This document shows positions 42,107 to 52,244 of a stretch of DNA of 64,000 nucleotides, one piece after another. The translations under genes and the position numbers were made by a program. Each line of letters begins with the position of its first letter. Within the stretch, counting starts at the first letter, position 1. The notes under the pieces are model-generated. The model searched no databases and had not been told where the DNA came from. It saw only the letters and a program-made list of their open reading frames with translations. The DNA comes from Chitinophaga sp. Cy-1792 (GTDB lineage: Bacteria; Bacteroidota; Bacteroidia; Chitinophagales; Chitinophagaceae): positions 2,418,001 through 2,482,000 of the forward strand of contig NZ_VWWO01000001.1 of assembly GCF_011752935.1 (NCBI RefSeq), read 5' to 3'.

Positions 42107-45100
42107 TAGCCTAATGGATAGTAAGATTCGTCAATTGCCCAGCAACCATTCGTGTCAATCACTATTGCACGAAGGTTTCCTCTTGGGTTCATGGATTTAT
42201 TAATTTTAAAAGTTGTATCTGAGCCGAAACCTGGTATGGCTTTGTCAGCAATCCAGTAAACAGCTTTCAGATTCGTTACATTTTCAGGGCCTCCACTGGT
42301 ATTGCCGTTCGTTTTTATTTTGAAGTCGGAGATCTGACAACTGTTTGTTATCACTTTATTCTGGCAGAGATCTGTAACGACACAACCGAATTTCGGAATG
42401 CGGGCACTGAATTCCTGGAATGTCAGCTTGCTGGTGCTGTTGTACCGGGTGATAATATTAACACCAGCATTATTGTATGTATAGTCGTAATAGGCACTCG
42501 CTGTTTCAGCACTGATACGCAATTCGAAGCTATAACACTGGTAGGTGCCCAATTGTAATAGTCCGGTACCGATATCCCTTGCCGCAGGCTGATAGTTGAT
42601 CGTAAAGGCGGCGGTATCTTTCAGGTTATTTTTTATAGATGATGTAATTACATCTATCAATAACTTAACGGTTTGCAGGGACATCTTTTGTTGGTTTAGC
42701 TTGCCGTTGAGGATTGCACTGAATTCTTCATCATAAATAATAGCGCCTTTATCATCGCGGATGCTGAGGTAGGCGATATCTATTTTAATTTGTTCCGAAT
42801 TGGGGTCTACGTCAGTACCCATCGGCATCCATAGCGGATAAAGACATTGCTGTACTATGCCGTTGCAGGGCTTGTCGCAGGTGCTGGGTGGTGGCGTCGT
42901 TGTAGTAGTTTCATTCACCGTATATTGTGAAACACCACCATTTGCACAACAGATATAAGGGAGATAGAAGTCTGCAATGATAATACCATTGGTAACGGCT
43001 ACAGGCTCAAAGTTTACGCCAACCGCCGAACCATGGCCTACTACTACCACCGGCGCCAGGTTCTGGTTATTGGGCCGCTGTGCTACGAAGCCGGCATCCG
43101 TGAGCTTGTTTGCATTTATATTGGTATCTGATACATTGAAGCTTCTGGCCACGTTTACAGGACTCACATTCATCACCTGGACGTTGTTGATATGTTCTGT
43201 GATGATAGGCAGCAAGGTGGACGCATTTTCCTGTGTCACGCCGGGCAGCAGGCTATCGGTCATGAACTTCAGGTTGGGGTTGGAATTGATTATCTGCTGC
43301 GCGTCATCAGACAGAACATAGGCATTACCAACCAGCGTGAATATATCACCCCAGTTCCATTTTTTTCCCTGATAAGCACCGTCATATACCACTATAAAAG
43401 TGCCGCCAGGCGGTACACCGGCTTTATGTGTAATACCGGGATTATTCTGGCCGTATTTATAGAGCATCAGGTTTTGCTGAAGATCATTGAGGCGGTTTGT
43501 ATAGGCCAGGTATAATGCGGCCAGCTCTTTTCCCAGGCATTGATTGCGTTGAATGACTGTTTTTATGACCGTGTCATTAAGGCTGGCCAGGTTAGCCAGA
43601 CTATTCAGCAGGTCCACGCCGGCGCAGGCGATGGCCGCCTGTAGCTCGAGGTAATTGGCTTCCAGGTCAGGGAAGTAGGCAGAAGCGGCTGCATCGGCCT
43701 GATTACCGGTTCTGATGCCCACGACGTTGAACGGCAGGCGGTTGTTATTCCGCATGGCAGACAATGTATCCAGTGTTTTCTTGTAATCGGTGCCAACGAT
43801 ACCTTCTATACGAAAGAAATTATAAGGCTCCAGATCATACTTCAGCGGATTCAGTACAAAGTCGTCTGAAGCCGGATACGATGTTGCGTTGTATGATAGG
43901 TTTTGCTTGCTCCTGCTTTGTTGTGTAAGCTTGTAGTTCCAGGTATCGAAGAGCTGCAGGCCATTCGTTTGTTTGGTCTGGCTATAATAGAATGGAATTG
44001 ACTTTTCGGATAAAGGGCTACTTAGTTTACTCGGTGTAATGATAATATTCGGTGCACCGAAAAGCGTAGGTGCAGGTATGTTGGGAAAGGAATATAACAT
44101 GGTCGTCAGCCGGTTAAACAGCTGTACCAGCTCACCTGCTACCTGTGTTTCCTTTGCGATGGCAGGAGAAGGGATGAAGTAATGCCGGTAAGGATCTGGT
44201 GCGGTTGTGGCAGACAGCAGGTTCAGCAACAGGTGACGTGGAAACCAGCTTTCATCCGGGCAACAGACAGCCATTATCCTGTTATACCTGGAAATGATTT
44301 CCGCATATCCTTCCAGCAGGTCGCTGATAAAATCGTAATAATATTGGTAGTAATATTCTCTGGTGAGATTAATATTATTTCCCGAATCGTAGGGGATATT
44401 GTCTAGCTGATTGATGGCCTGTCCCAGTTTATTAATATCGTTATGTACGTTTTTATAGGTTGTTACCAGTTGCTGTAATGCTGGTTTTACAGTATTCTGA
44501 ATAAAGTCTTTGGTAAGCACTTTTTTATAGGCGTCTACCAGGTTGGCGGTAGTGGTAAGTGTGGTAGCGGTAACATTTACTCTTGGCATCTTCACAATTG
44601 GCAGGCTGGGCTTACCGGTGTAGGCGGGGATATTAGTTTTTAAATAGGTGTCGGTATCGGAAGATTTGATAAGCAGTGGCCGGATGGTGATATTCACTGT
44701 GGCGCCTTTATCATCGCAGGAATTGGGCAGGCAGTTTTTGTTTTCCGTTTGGTTGAGTTCAACGAACAACATGACTACTTTATCCGCGAGGAAGTTTTTA
44801 TCCAGGGCGGTTACAGAGCTGTCGCCATTGTTGGGTGGTATGGCGGTAAGTAGCTCCCATAGCGGGATTTGTACATCGTTATTGCTGGCATCTTTATGAA
44901 TAAAAACATCATATTTTACAGGGTCGGGTTGTGTATAGTTTTTCCTGTAGGTATAGGTAGTATTCGGGTCGAGTACTACCAGGTAACCGGAAGACGTAAC
45001 GCCACAACCACGGGTAATGGTAATGCCTGTGCCATTTGTAGCCATGGTGGCTTCCAGACCGCACACAATACCAATACCGATGAGGTTTGTGCGCGTGAGG

Positions 45101-45201
45101 CGGTTTTGCTCATCATTATATTCGAAAAGCAGGTTTAACTGGTCGCTGGTGAGCACCTGGTTTGCCTCAAAGAAAGGAAAGCTTTGTGTTTGGGGTACCA
45201 T
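42106..45201 (-). CDS. Large eCIS protein, unknown; baseplate or receptor-binding candidate
   Basis: 1031 residues, no recognised domain. N-terminus: FFEANQVLTSDQLNLLFEYNDEQNRLTRTNL, then GIGIVCGLEATMATNGTGITITRGCGVT and a long helix-rich middle (residues ~230-300, ~500-600). A Thr/Pro linker (TTTTPPPST) near residue 765 joins a Cys-rich beta C-terminal part (CDKPCNGIVQQCLYPLW). The position between baseplate and tape-measure genes and the linker suggest a baseplate accessory or a target-recognition fibre, replacing the Afp13 fibre absent elsewhere in the operon. Function is inferred only from position. Confidence 0.55.
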   Translation of the reverse strand: MVPQTQSFPFFEANQVLTSDQLNLLFEYNDEQNRLTRTNLIGIGIVCGLEATMATNGTGITITRGCGVTSSGYLVVLDPNTTYTYRKNYTQPDPVKYDVFIHKDASNNDVQIPLWELLTAIPPNNGDSSVTALDKNFLADKVVMLFVELNQTENKNCLPNSCDDKGATVNITIRPLLIKSSDTDTYLKTNIPAYTGKPSLPIVKMPRVNVTATTLTTTANLVDAYKKVLTKDFIQNTVKPALQQLVTTYKNVHNDINKLGQAINQLDNIPYDSGNNINLTREYYYQYYYDFISDLLEGYAEIISRYNRIMAVCCPDESWFPRHLLLNLLSATTAPDPYRHYFIPSPAIAKETQVAGELVQLFNRLTTMLYSFPNIPAPTLFGAPNIIITPSKLSSPLSEKSIPFYYSQTKQTNGLQLFDTWNYKLTQQSRSKQNLSYNATSYPASDDFVLNPLKYDLEPYNFFRIEGIVGTDYKKTLDTLSAMRNNNRLPFNVVGIRTGNQADAAASAYFPDLEANYLELQAAIACAGVDLLNSLANLASLNDTVIKTVIQRNQCLGKELAALYLAYTNRLNDLQQNLMLYKYGQNNPGITHKAGVPPGGTFIVVYDGAYQGKKWNWGDIFTLVGNAYVLSDDAQQIINSNPNLKFMTDSLLPGVTQENASTLLPIITEHINNVQVMNVSPVNVARSFNVSDTNINANKLTDAGFVAQRPNNQNLAPVVVVGHGSAVGVNFEPVAVTNGIIIADFYLPYICCANGGVSQYTVNETTTTTPPPSTCDKPCNGIVQQCLYPLWMPMGTDVDPNSEQIKIDIAYLSIRDDKGAIIYDEEFSAILNGKLNQQKMSLQTVKLLIDVITSSIKNNLKDTAAFTINYQPAARDIGTGLLQLGTYQCYSFELRISAETASAYYDYTYNNAGVNIITRYNSTSKLTFQEFSARIPKFGCVVTDLCQNKVITNSCQISDFKIKTNGNTSGGPENVTNLKAVYWIADKAIPGFGSDTTFKINKSMNPRGNLRAIVIDTNGCWAIDESYYPLG

Positions 45202-45234
45202 GATTAAATAACTAAACGTTAGAGAATAATAATT

Positions 45235-48200
45235 TTACAGTCCTAATGCCGTGCTGCCTAATCTTACCGGGTTGGTATCATTGCCTTCTTCACAGTCATG
45301 CAGTGTAGCAGGAGGATATATGCTTTTCAGGTGTGATACCATATTGACCACAACTGCGTGTGTTTGCAGGAGTTTTATTTTATCATCGTCATAAAAGTCA
45401 GTAAACAGTTTATTGACTGCTGTCGTATAGTCTTTACCGTTACATATGGCTTTTTGTGTGTTGATTAATGTATCGAGATCAGCCTTGTTCAGATCGGGGA
45501 CTGCAACCGACGGTACTGGCGGTGTTTGCGGGTATATCAGTATTGCATTCGGATTGGTGGCTACCCATGCGGCCACCCAGTCGTGTATTACCTGGCCATA
45601 TTGTTCCAATAAGGCGTGGGTACATTTACAGGCCTGTTGCTGATCGGCGAGTATTGCTTTTACGGCAGTACCGAGACTGATATCTTTTTCCTGCAACTGG
45701 CTGTTTTCTGCCAGCCATTTACACCATGCGTCCTGTAATTGATTAACGGGAGATGTCTGCCCTATCCAGCAAACCTTCGGCAGCAGGTGTGCCGGCACTT
45801 CCAGTTTGATGGTTGTTTCCGCATACCGGCGGTAATCGAAATTCATGTACTCCGGTTTGGAGCCTTGCAGGGCTACGGTTATCCGGAATGAATAAGGATC
45901 ATCGTCGTAACAGGTGTGGCAGTCGCCATCGGTGCAGATGGGCAGGAATAGTTGCCCGGGGATGCGTGGGCGGAGTAACAGGTGCTCAATGAGCAGCAGG
46001 CTGTCGCCCTCGGCTGCAATCAGGTTGAGCAGTGTAAAAAGCCGTTGTTGCAGGCCGCTGATTTGTCCGCTGCAAGGGTCAGCGATGGAATAGTCGATAC
46101 CTCTTGCGCGGTTGCTGCTGGTTGCCGGGTAATTGATCAGGAAGTCCGTTTTCGCTTTCAGAAGGGCCTGGCTATCGCCATTTTCCACACTGTATAACAT
46201 CAGCGCATAATCGTTGAAGCTCTCTGCAAACCTTGCCAGCAGGTGGTCTATAGCCTGGTTGCGGCGGGTAAGGCCACCGTTGACTGGCTCCAGGAAATCG
46301 CTGAGCGCCTGTTTTACAGGAGGTATCCCGGATGGGTCCCGTGGATAGGGCAGGACATAAAATTCTTCTGCATCCCTGATGATGTTACTATCAACGAAAG
46401 CAGGGAAGTAGCTACGTGTTTGTGAGGCATCTACCAGGAAGAACTGCCCTGCATTTTGCAGTTGTGCGAGATAGTTCAACAGTAGCTGTTCCATAAAGAG
46501 CAGGTAGGTTTTGAATTGTGCCGCCTGCGCTTTTCGTACAGTCGTGGCCGTATCAGGTAATCCATCTTCCCCTATACCATAGTTAAGCGGATAGGAATAC
46601 TGTACGGGATAGTAATCCATGAAATTCCTGGTGGTACCTGCTGGCAGGTCCAATTCGTTTTTTAATCCCGTTGTTTTTATGTGTGCATATTTACTACGCT
46701 CTTCCTGGAGGAGCGAATTCAGTTCGGCGGGGTCTGCAGGCAGGAAAGGCAGGCCATTCTTGAAGAAGAGCCATTTGGACCTTTCTGCGTATAGCCGTGG
46801 CTGATGGCCGGCCGTAACTGGTAATACCCATGGTCTGCTACTATATATCGGATCGCCCTGCTCGTTGTAGCTGGTCATCAGGAAATTGCTGACGCTTTCT
46901 ACGCCTGGAATTTCCATGATCTGACCAATAAGGTCGGAGGCATGCACGGCGGTTTTGAGGTCTGCTTTTTTCAGGTCTTCAGTAAGGATAAATCCGTTGT
47001 CGAGCCGGGGCCCATTGAAAATTTCTTCAATGGGAAGCTTTTTATCCAGCATTTCTGCAAGAGAGTATACAGGTATGACAGGGTTCAGGTATTGCTCTAC
47101 CAGTACGGTAATAATAGCCTGTACCTTTTCGATATCAGCATCCTGGGTGAGTGATACATCGGCACAAAAGCTAACATCCTCAAAAGGCACTAGCCCGATA
47201 TGACAGAAATCTTCATCGAGGTTGCGGTGCGATTGCAGCTTATGTCTGCTGGCCTCTATCAGTGTATGTATCTGTATAAGATTATGTTTGTAGGTAGTGA
47301 TTAAACCACTTGCCGTAGTGATGGCCGTGGTGATATCACTGGTTTTAATGGTCGCTGTTGCACCCTGGAACAGGTAGATGTTCCCGATGTTTTTTTCGAA
47401 AGTAATTTCAGTACTGTCGGATAAAGTGATTTTCAGATCGAAGAAGATACTGCGGCGAATGGCTTTGGCGATGGTGGTATCATCTATCGCATTGCCGGCA
47501 GCATCTCTTAATAACGCGCCTGTTACGGGTATTATTTCTACTTTGGCAATGGTTTTGGCAGGGTCAGTGAGTGCTTGCAGCCATGCGCCGTGTTGCTGCA
47601 GTAAAGTATAATCCGGCAGCCGAACTTCCAGTGTAGCCCGCTGCTGGCCGTATATCAGCACCTGTGAGATACGCCCGTCGTTGATATCACCATATACGGG
47701 ATCATCATCAAAAGATATCAGTACATCATAGATCCCTTTAAGGTCTGTTTTTTTATTTGGTTTCGTATATCCCTTACTGGTAGATAGGTAGGTCAGATTT
47801 CCCTTGATTTCATCTCCATAAAAATCTACTTCGCAATTACAGGTAGTACTGCAAGGGTCATCGGCGCCGGTGTCGTCGCAGCTACAAACTTTTGGCAGGA
47901 GCCATGCATTCCTGATCCCTGGCTGGTCTATCAATAACTTACGAAAATCATTGATGGTAAGCGGATTGATCGTCAGTATTTCATGGGCGGGGAAAAAGGC
48001 CTGCTGGTTGAGGTTGGCAGGGGTGAGATAAGCGGCGAAAATATCTTCAACGGGAAAGCCTATACGATATGCGATGTCGGTGATGGCAAAAGAGAAAAGC
48101 TCCAACGTGGTAATACCCGCATCGTGTAAATTATAATCCGTCCAGAATTTACTGCCAAGAGCCTGGATATAATCCATGCCCTTTTGCCGCAGGAACCAGA

Positions 48201-48267
48201 AGTCTTCTGCAGGCTGTCTTACCGGATTTTTTGGTATGGTATTTTTTTGTTCCATATTTGGGGTCAT
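45235..48267 (-). CDS. eCIS baseplate wedge protein (Afp12-like)
   Basis: 1010 residues. The N-terminus FWTDYNLHDAGITTLELFSFAITDIAYRIGF resembles the NLHDPGITLLELF motif of baseplate wedge proteins in contractile systems. Residues ~127-150 hold a cysteine cluster (CSCDDTGADDPCSTTCNCEVD) and ~780 another (CTDGDCHTC), perhaps metal sites. The C-terminal part is helical. It would form the six-fold baseplate with the gp47/gp6-like protein from the next gene. Seven bp separate the two genes. The Cys clusters are unusual for Afp12. Confidence 0.75.
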   Translation of the reverse strand: MTPNMEQKNTIPKNPVRQPAEDFWFLRQKGMDYIQALGSKFWTDYNLHDAGITTLELFSFAITDIAYRIGFPVEDIFAAYLTPANLNQQAFFPAHEILTINPLTINDFRKLLIDQPGIRNAWLLPKVCSCDDTGADDPCSTTCNCEVDFYGDEIKGNLTYLSTSKGYTKPNKKTDLKGIYDVLISFDDDPVYGDINDGRISQVLIYGQQRATLEVRLPDYTLLQQHGAWLQALTDPAKTIAKVEIIPVTGALLRDAAGNAIDDTTIAKAIRRSIFFDLKITLSDSTEITFEKNIGNIYLFQGATATIKTSDITTAITTASGLITTYKHNLIQIHTLIEASRHKLQSHRNLDEDFCHIGLVPFEDVSFCADVSLTQDADIEKVQAIITVLVEQYLNPVIPVYSLAEMLDKKLPIEEIFNGPRLDNGFILTEDLKKADLKTAVHASDLIGQIMEIPGVESVSNFLMTSYNEQGDPIYSSRPWVLPVTAGHQPRLYAERSKWLFFKNGLPFLPADPAELNSLLQEERSKYAHIKTTGLKNELDLPAGTTRNFMDYYPVQYSYPLNYGIGEDGLPDTATTVRKAQAAQFKTYLLFMEQLLLNYLAQLQNAGQFFLVDASQTRSYFPAFVDSNIIRDAEEFYVLPYPRDPSGIPPVKQALSDFLEPVNGGLTRRNQAIDHLLARFAESFNDYALMLYSVENGDSQALLKAKTDFLINYPATSSNRARGIDYSIADPCSGQISGLQQRLFTLLNLIAAEGDSLLLIEHLLLRPRIPGQLFLPICTDGDCHTCYDDDPYSFRITVALQGSKPEYMNFDYRRYAETTIKLEVPAHLLPKVCWIGQTSPVNQLQDAWCKWLAENSQLQEKDISLGTAVKAILADQQQACKCTHALLEQYGQVIHDWVAAWVATNPNAILIYPQTPPVPSVAVPDLNKADLDTLINTQKAICNGKDYTTAVNKLFTDFYDDDKIKLLQTHAVVVNMVSHLKSIYPPATLHDCEEGNDTNPVRLGSTALGL

Positions 48268-48273
48268 CTTTTA

Positions 48274-51200
48274 TCAGGGACAGCCACAGTCTTTGTTGTC
48301 TGGGGTTGTGCCGGTATTATTGTCAGTGATGATGTGGATCACGTGCTGTTCTGCTTTTACTGGCACGATGATGGCCGACTGACGATCTGGTGTAACGGTA
48401 TCTTTTACGATACTGTTATGATATATTTTAACATCTGTTACATAGTCTACATACTTTTGATTTTCCATGAGGTCAACGATCATGGAATTGGTGATACTAT
48501 TTTCAAAGCGCAGTGCTGAAATATCTTCATATGCCCATGGCGCGAGGTATTTGGTGATTGCCTGTTGCAGCTGCTGAACGCACATGGTTTCATCATATTC
48601 GGGAAAAAACCTCGCACTGGCTTCTACTTTTATCTGTTCGTAGTAAGGGTTACAGATATGTAGCTGTACAAATGGGGAAATGATGGCACTCAAATATTTC
48701 TTTACCGCATCGAGATCACTTACGTAAGTAAATGGCCTTAACGGGTCAATGCCGGTGATGCCAAAGGTTTTGGGTATTGTAATGACGGTAACATGACCTG
48801 GGGCCAGTTCATCGTAAATGCTATTGTCGAAGCGTGTATGTGGTATACATTTGGCCCTGTATAGCTGCGGAAACTGCTGCAGGATCAGGTGTTCATAATC
48901 CCATACGGTAATGCCCCTGCCTTTGTGCCGCAGGAGTTCACTGATGCGGAGGTTGAACTCGCCGGTACTTTCGCCCGGGAATCCGCCAAAGGAAGGGAAA
49001 GACTGAGTGATGGTTTTTACTTCCGGCTGTGGTGTGTCCAGCCTGGTGATAGTGCCGGCAGGCAGCGGATCGGGCAAGCTGGCGCCTGTGTTTACAGCGG
49101 GTACTAAAGTTGCCGAAACTGCCTGTGGCAGTATGGCGATGATCTTACATACTGCTTCATCATCTTCGTGTATGGTAGCCTTTATCCAGTACTGTCCGTT
49201 GGGAAGTACGTGGTGCGCTGCGTCTGCATCGCGGGGCAGTGCTACGGAAACGATACCGCTGCGTATCAGGTTCGCGGTGTCATCGGACAGCGAGGTGTTA
49301 TCAAAACCTTTCCAGGTGTCGCCGGAAAGGTAATGCCAGCGTACCTGGTTGTCCGGCTTTGCGACCAGCGGATTAGCGGTACTTTCATCTATCTGGAAAA
49401 GGATATTGACGCGTCTGGGAGGTGTGGTGCCGGTAATGCCTATATAAAACTCAGCCTGACTGGCAATTACATTGTTTTCATCATGTAGAAAGACAGGTAG
49501 CAATGTTTCATTGCTGATAGTAGTTACTTCCTGCTGCCCGAAGGGGAACAGGTGGTAAAAGGTTGCGGCAGAACCTGTGGCCGCATAGTAGTATAGATAG
49601 ATATCCTGAACCATGGGTGGCAGGTAGTTTTTTACCTGGGTAGGCGTTTGGCCGGCGGCCAGTTTGCCGAGGTAAGTCACCCTGTCGTCTGTTGCCTGCT
49701 GATAGTTCAGGTCGGAAGAAATTTTATAACGGTAAAAGCCGGTGACGCTGGTGGCTGTATAAGGTACATTGGAGGCGCTGAAAACAGGCGGAATGATGGA
49801 ATCCTTTGTAACTACAATTAAGTCAATAGCTGGCGGAGCAAATATATGGCTGCCCATCGTGACGATCCAGCCGCTTTTGCTGTCCAGTATCTGCATGTCC
49901 GGAGCCTGATAGGTATTATATGCGGTATCATTTTTCCAGGTAATAAACGGATATATGGTGGCATTTTCTTTCTGGAAGATTTCGTCACATCCAATGATCA
50001 GCGTATTGCCCGCCTGTGGTGTTGCGCCGAAAGCGAGGAATGGTTTCGCCGGGTCCATGGCGCCGGCATCTGTCTGTACAAAAATATTCCTGACTTTATC
50101 GACCACTACTTCCAGTTTAAAACTGGCCATGCGTAAGTCTTTCAGCGCATTGTAGCTATATGCTTTTCCGTTATCCTGTGCCAACGTAATTCTTGCTACC
50201 GGCAATTGCTTCGTATATGCGCCCCCGTGAACTGCAGTATTCCATGGCGCAGAAGCGGGCTGCGTAGCCTGCATGGTGCCGGTGAAAACCATACTGGTAG
50301 CCGTTGTTGTCACTTGTAGTGCAGACATTTTTTCCCATCCTTTATCGGTAGAGATTTCCATTACAAAATCCGTTTCATCAACAGTAGGTATACCGCCGGA
50401 GGTAAGTTGAATGGTGATGATAATCGTGCGTTTACCTTCTCTCAAAAAAAGATAATGGGAAGCAAAAGCAAAGCCGATGGTGGCGGTGGGCATTTCAATA
50501 TCCTGCACCTGTGTATAATCCGCCATTGTTTTGTTGGCGAAAGGGTGCCATGGTGTCAGGGGATTATCAAATGTGGCGCCGTTGCCATCTGCACTGTTGG
50601 CTACCGGCGACGCATATACGCGGCCGGCATTATTGCCGGTAGCGGTATTGTCTGGGTTTATAAAAACAGCCTGCAGACTGCTGATCTGTGCATTGTTGAT
50701 GGCGATGTCCTGGTCTGTTGCATACCAGGCATCTGTTTTATCGGAGAACTTACCGGCTTTTAATAAAGAACCCTGTGGTAACAGGTAATCGTCTGTAAGG
50801 CGTGCCAGCTGGAAGGATACATACACCTGACCGGGCTGTGGTCCTTTCGGCTGGAGGCGGAGAATGTTTTGATAATACAGCTGTAAATGCCTTTCGGTGA
50901 TGCCATTCATCTGTTGTTTGGCATATTCCAGTAATTTCAGATAGGAGAGATAGAGCGCGTTGTGTGGCTCATGTGTATTCCAGTCGCCGAGGGTTTGCGC
51001 CAGTTCCTGTTTGGCAGCGCTGATAATCCTTGCCAGCGCCATGATGAATACATCGAGGATATCTTTAAAGAAAGTATTGTTAGTGGCGGTAAAAAGTTTT
51101 TTGGTGATTGTGGTGCCAGTGCCATAGATATCGGCATCCGGTGTGATAGTGCTGGTCCATATAGGAGAGAAGCCGGGGGCTTTAAGATGTTCCATGGTTT

Positions 51201-51780
51201 GGGTGGCTTCACCCAGCACAACTACATCAAGGTTTGCGGTTATATCAACAAGAGGAGGCGCCTGGGCAAGGGCGTAGTTAAAATACAGGAGCAGTTTCGC
51301 CAGCTGGTCTTTCAGCTTTGTGCTGATAAGTGCCTGTATAGTGCCTTTCAGCTGCGAAGTAGGATCAAGTGCCACATAAAGGTTGTCTATCTGAACTGCC
51401 AGTGAATATATGCCACTGATGATATTGCCGTAGCATGTGGTGGCTATTGCGTCAGTGGCGGCGGTTCCTTTCTGGAGCGTCTGCAGGTTTTGTTTGATGG
51501 CTGCTGCGAAGTCATTGCTGTTTTGAGCCGCCACCATGGCCAGCAGGGTTGAAGGATCTCTTTTAAAAAATACCTGCCAGGTACCTTGTTCCTGGTTGGT
51601 AATATTCATATACCGCAGCTGGGAAGCCATGCGGTAGGTATATAGAATGTCGTCTTCCAGCTGCCTGCCGTTCAGCGGGGCGCTGGCGGGGTCCAGTGCC
51701 GCCAGTTCCCTGGCTTTCCGGGAAGTGCCATTACGCGGGAGAAACAGCGGATTTAATATTACTGAGCAGTCTGTAGGCAT
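48274..51780 (-). CDS. eCIS baseplate J/gp47-like protein (Afp11-like)
   Basis: 1168 residues. The baseplate J C-terminal signature is visible: GGFPGESTGEFNLRISELLRHKGRGITVWDYEHLILQQFPQLYRAKC, then ITVITIPKTF-like and VKKYLSAIISPFVQLHI. The N-terminal two thirds (with PRNGTSRKARELAALDPAS at the start) are an extended beta-rich region. It assembles the baseplate wedge with gp25 and the Afp12-like protein. The gene follows gp25 by 10 bp. It is longer than the phage J protein, as usual in eCIS. Confidence 0.85.
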   Translation of the reverse strand: MPTDCSVILNPLFLPRNGTSRKARELAALDPASAPLNGRQLEDDILYTYRMASQLRYMNITNQEQGTWQVFFKRDPSTLLAMVAAQNSNDFAAAIKQNLQTLQKGTAATDAIATTCYGNIISGIYSLAVQIDNLYVALDPTSQLKGTIQALISTKLKDQLAKLLLYFNYALAQAPPLVDITANLDVVVLGEATQTMEHLKAPGFSPIWTSTITPDADIYGTGTTITKKLFTATNNTFFKDILDVFIMALARIISAAKQELAQTLGDWNTHEPHNALYLSYLKLLEYAKQQMNGITERHLQLYYQNILRLQPKGPQPGQVYVSFQLARLTDDYLLPQGSLLKAGKFSDKTDAWYATDQDIAINNAQISSLQAVFINPDNTATGNNAGRVYASPVANSADGNGATFDNPLTPWHPFANKTMADYTQVQDIEMPTATIGFAFASHYLFLREGKRTIIITIQLTSGGIPTVDETDFVMEISTDKGWEKMSALQVTTTATSMVFTGTMQATQPASAPWNTAVHGGAYTKQLPVARITLAQDNGKAYSYNALKDLRMASFKLEVVVDKVRNIFVQTDAGAMDPAKPFLAFGATPQAGNTLIIGCDEIFQKENATIYPFITWKNDTAYNTYQAPDMQILDSKSGWIVTMGSHIFAPPAIDLIVVTKDSIIPPVFSASNVPYTATSVTGFYRYKISSDLNYQQATDDRVTYLGKLAAGQTPTQVKNYLPPMVQDIYLYYYAATGSAATFYHLFPFGQQEVTTISNETLLPVFLHDENNVIASQAEFYIGITGTTPPRRVNILFQIDESTANPLVAKPDNQVRWHYLSGDTWKGFDNTSLSDDTANLIRSGIVSVALPRDADAAHHVLPNGQYWIKATIHEDDEAVCKIIAILPQAVSATLVPAVNTGASLPDPLPAGTITRLDTPQPEVKTITQSFPSFGGFPGESTGEFNLRISELLRHKGRGITVWDYEHLILQQFPQLYRAKCIPHTRFDNSIYDELAPGHVTVITIPKTFGITGIDPLRPFTYVSDLDAVKKYLSAIISPFVQLHICNPYYEQIKVEASARFFPEYDETMCVQQLQQAITKYLAPWAYEDISALRFENSITNSMIVDLMENQKYVDYVTDVKIYHNSIVKDTVTPDRQSAIIVPVKAEQHVIHIITDNNTGTTPDNKDCGCP

Positions 51781-51789
51781 AACCTGTTG

Positions 51790-52239
51790 TTAGAGCGTGT
51801 CATTTGTATTGGATGTCTGATATAGCAGGCCCTGAATTTCCGTGCCTTCCTGCAGGTAGAATGGAAAGACGAAATTGAACCTGGAGTTGGACGTTTTTAC
51901 GATGAAGTTCAGTTTGATGAAAACCACTCCTGCCCATATGTTGGAGGTATCGAGTTCCAGTGTGTCTACTTTTATCCTTGGTTCATAAAACAGTACGGCG
52001 GTATCGATTTTTTCCATCATCAGCGTTTGCATGCCTGTGTCCATTGGTTCGAACAGGAATTCCTGCATGTCGCAGCCATAGCCTGGTTGCATGATACGTT
52101 CACCGGTGGCGGTGGTGAGTAATATTTGCAGGCTGCTGTATATATCATCTATATCTTCCAGCATTAATACAGAACCTGTGTTGTTGTTGAATTCCGGGGG
52201 GAAGCTCCATCCACGGCCCAGGAAGCTGTTGTCGTCCAT
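51790..52239 (-). CDS. gp25/W-family baseplate wedge protein (Afp9-like)
   Basis: 149 residues, GPW/gp25: GRGWSFPPEFNNNTGSVLML, DIYSSLQILLTTATGERIMQPGYGCDMQEFLFEPMDT and LDTSNIWAGVVFIKLNFIV. The EPR-type core (residues TGERIMQPGYGCD) is the family hallmark. It nucleates sheath attachment to the baseplate. It lies between the spike and baseplate J genes, the usual order. Confidence 0.93.
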   Translation of the reverse strand: MDDNSFLGRGWSFPPEFNNNTGSVLMLEDIDDIYSSLQILLTTATGERIMQPGYGCDMQEFLFEPMDTGMQTLMMEKIDTAVLFYEPRIKVDTLELDTSNIWAGVVFIKLNFIVKTSNSRFNFVFPFYLQEGTEIQGLLYQTSNTNDTL

Positions 52240-52244
52240 AGTAG

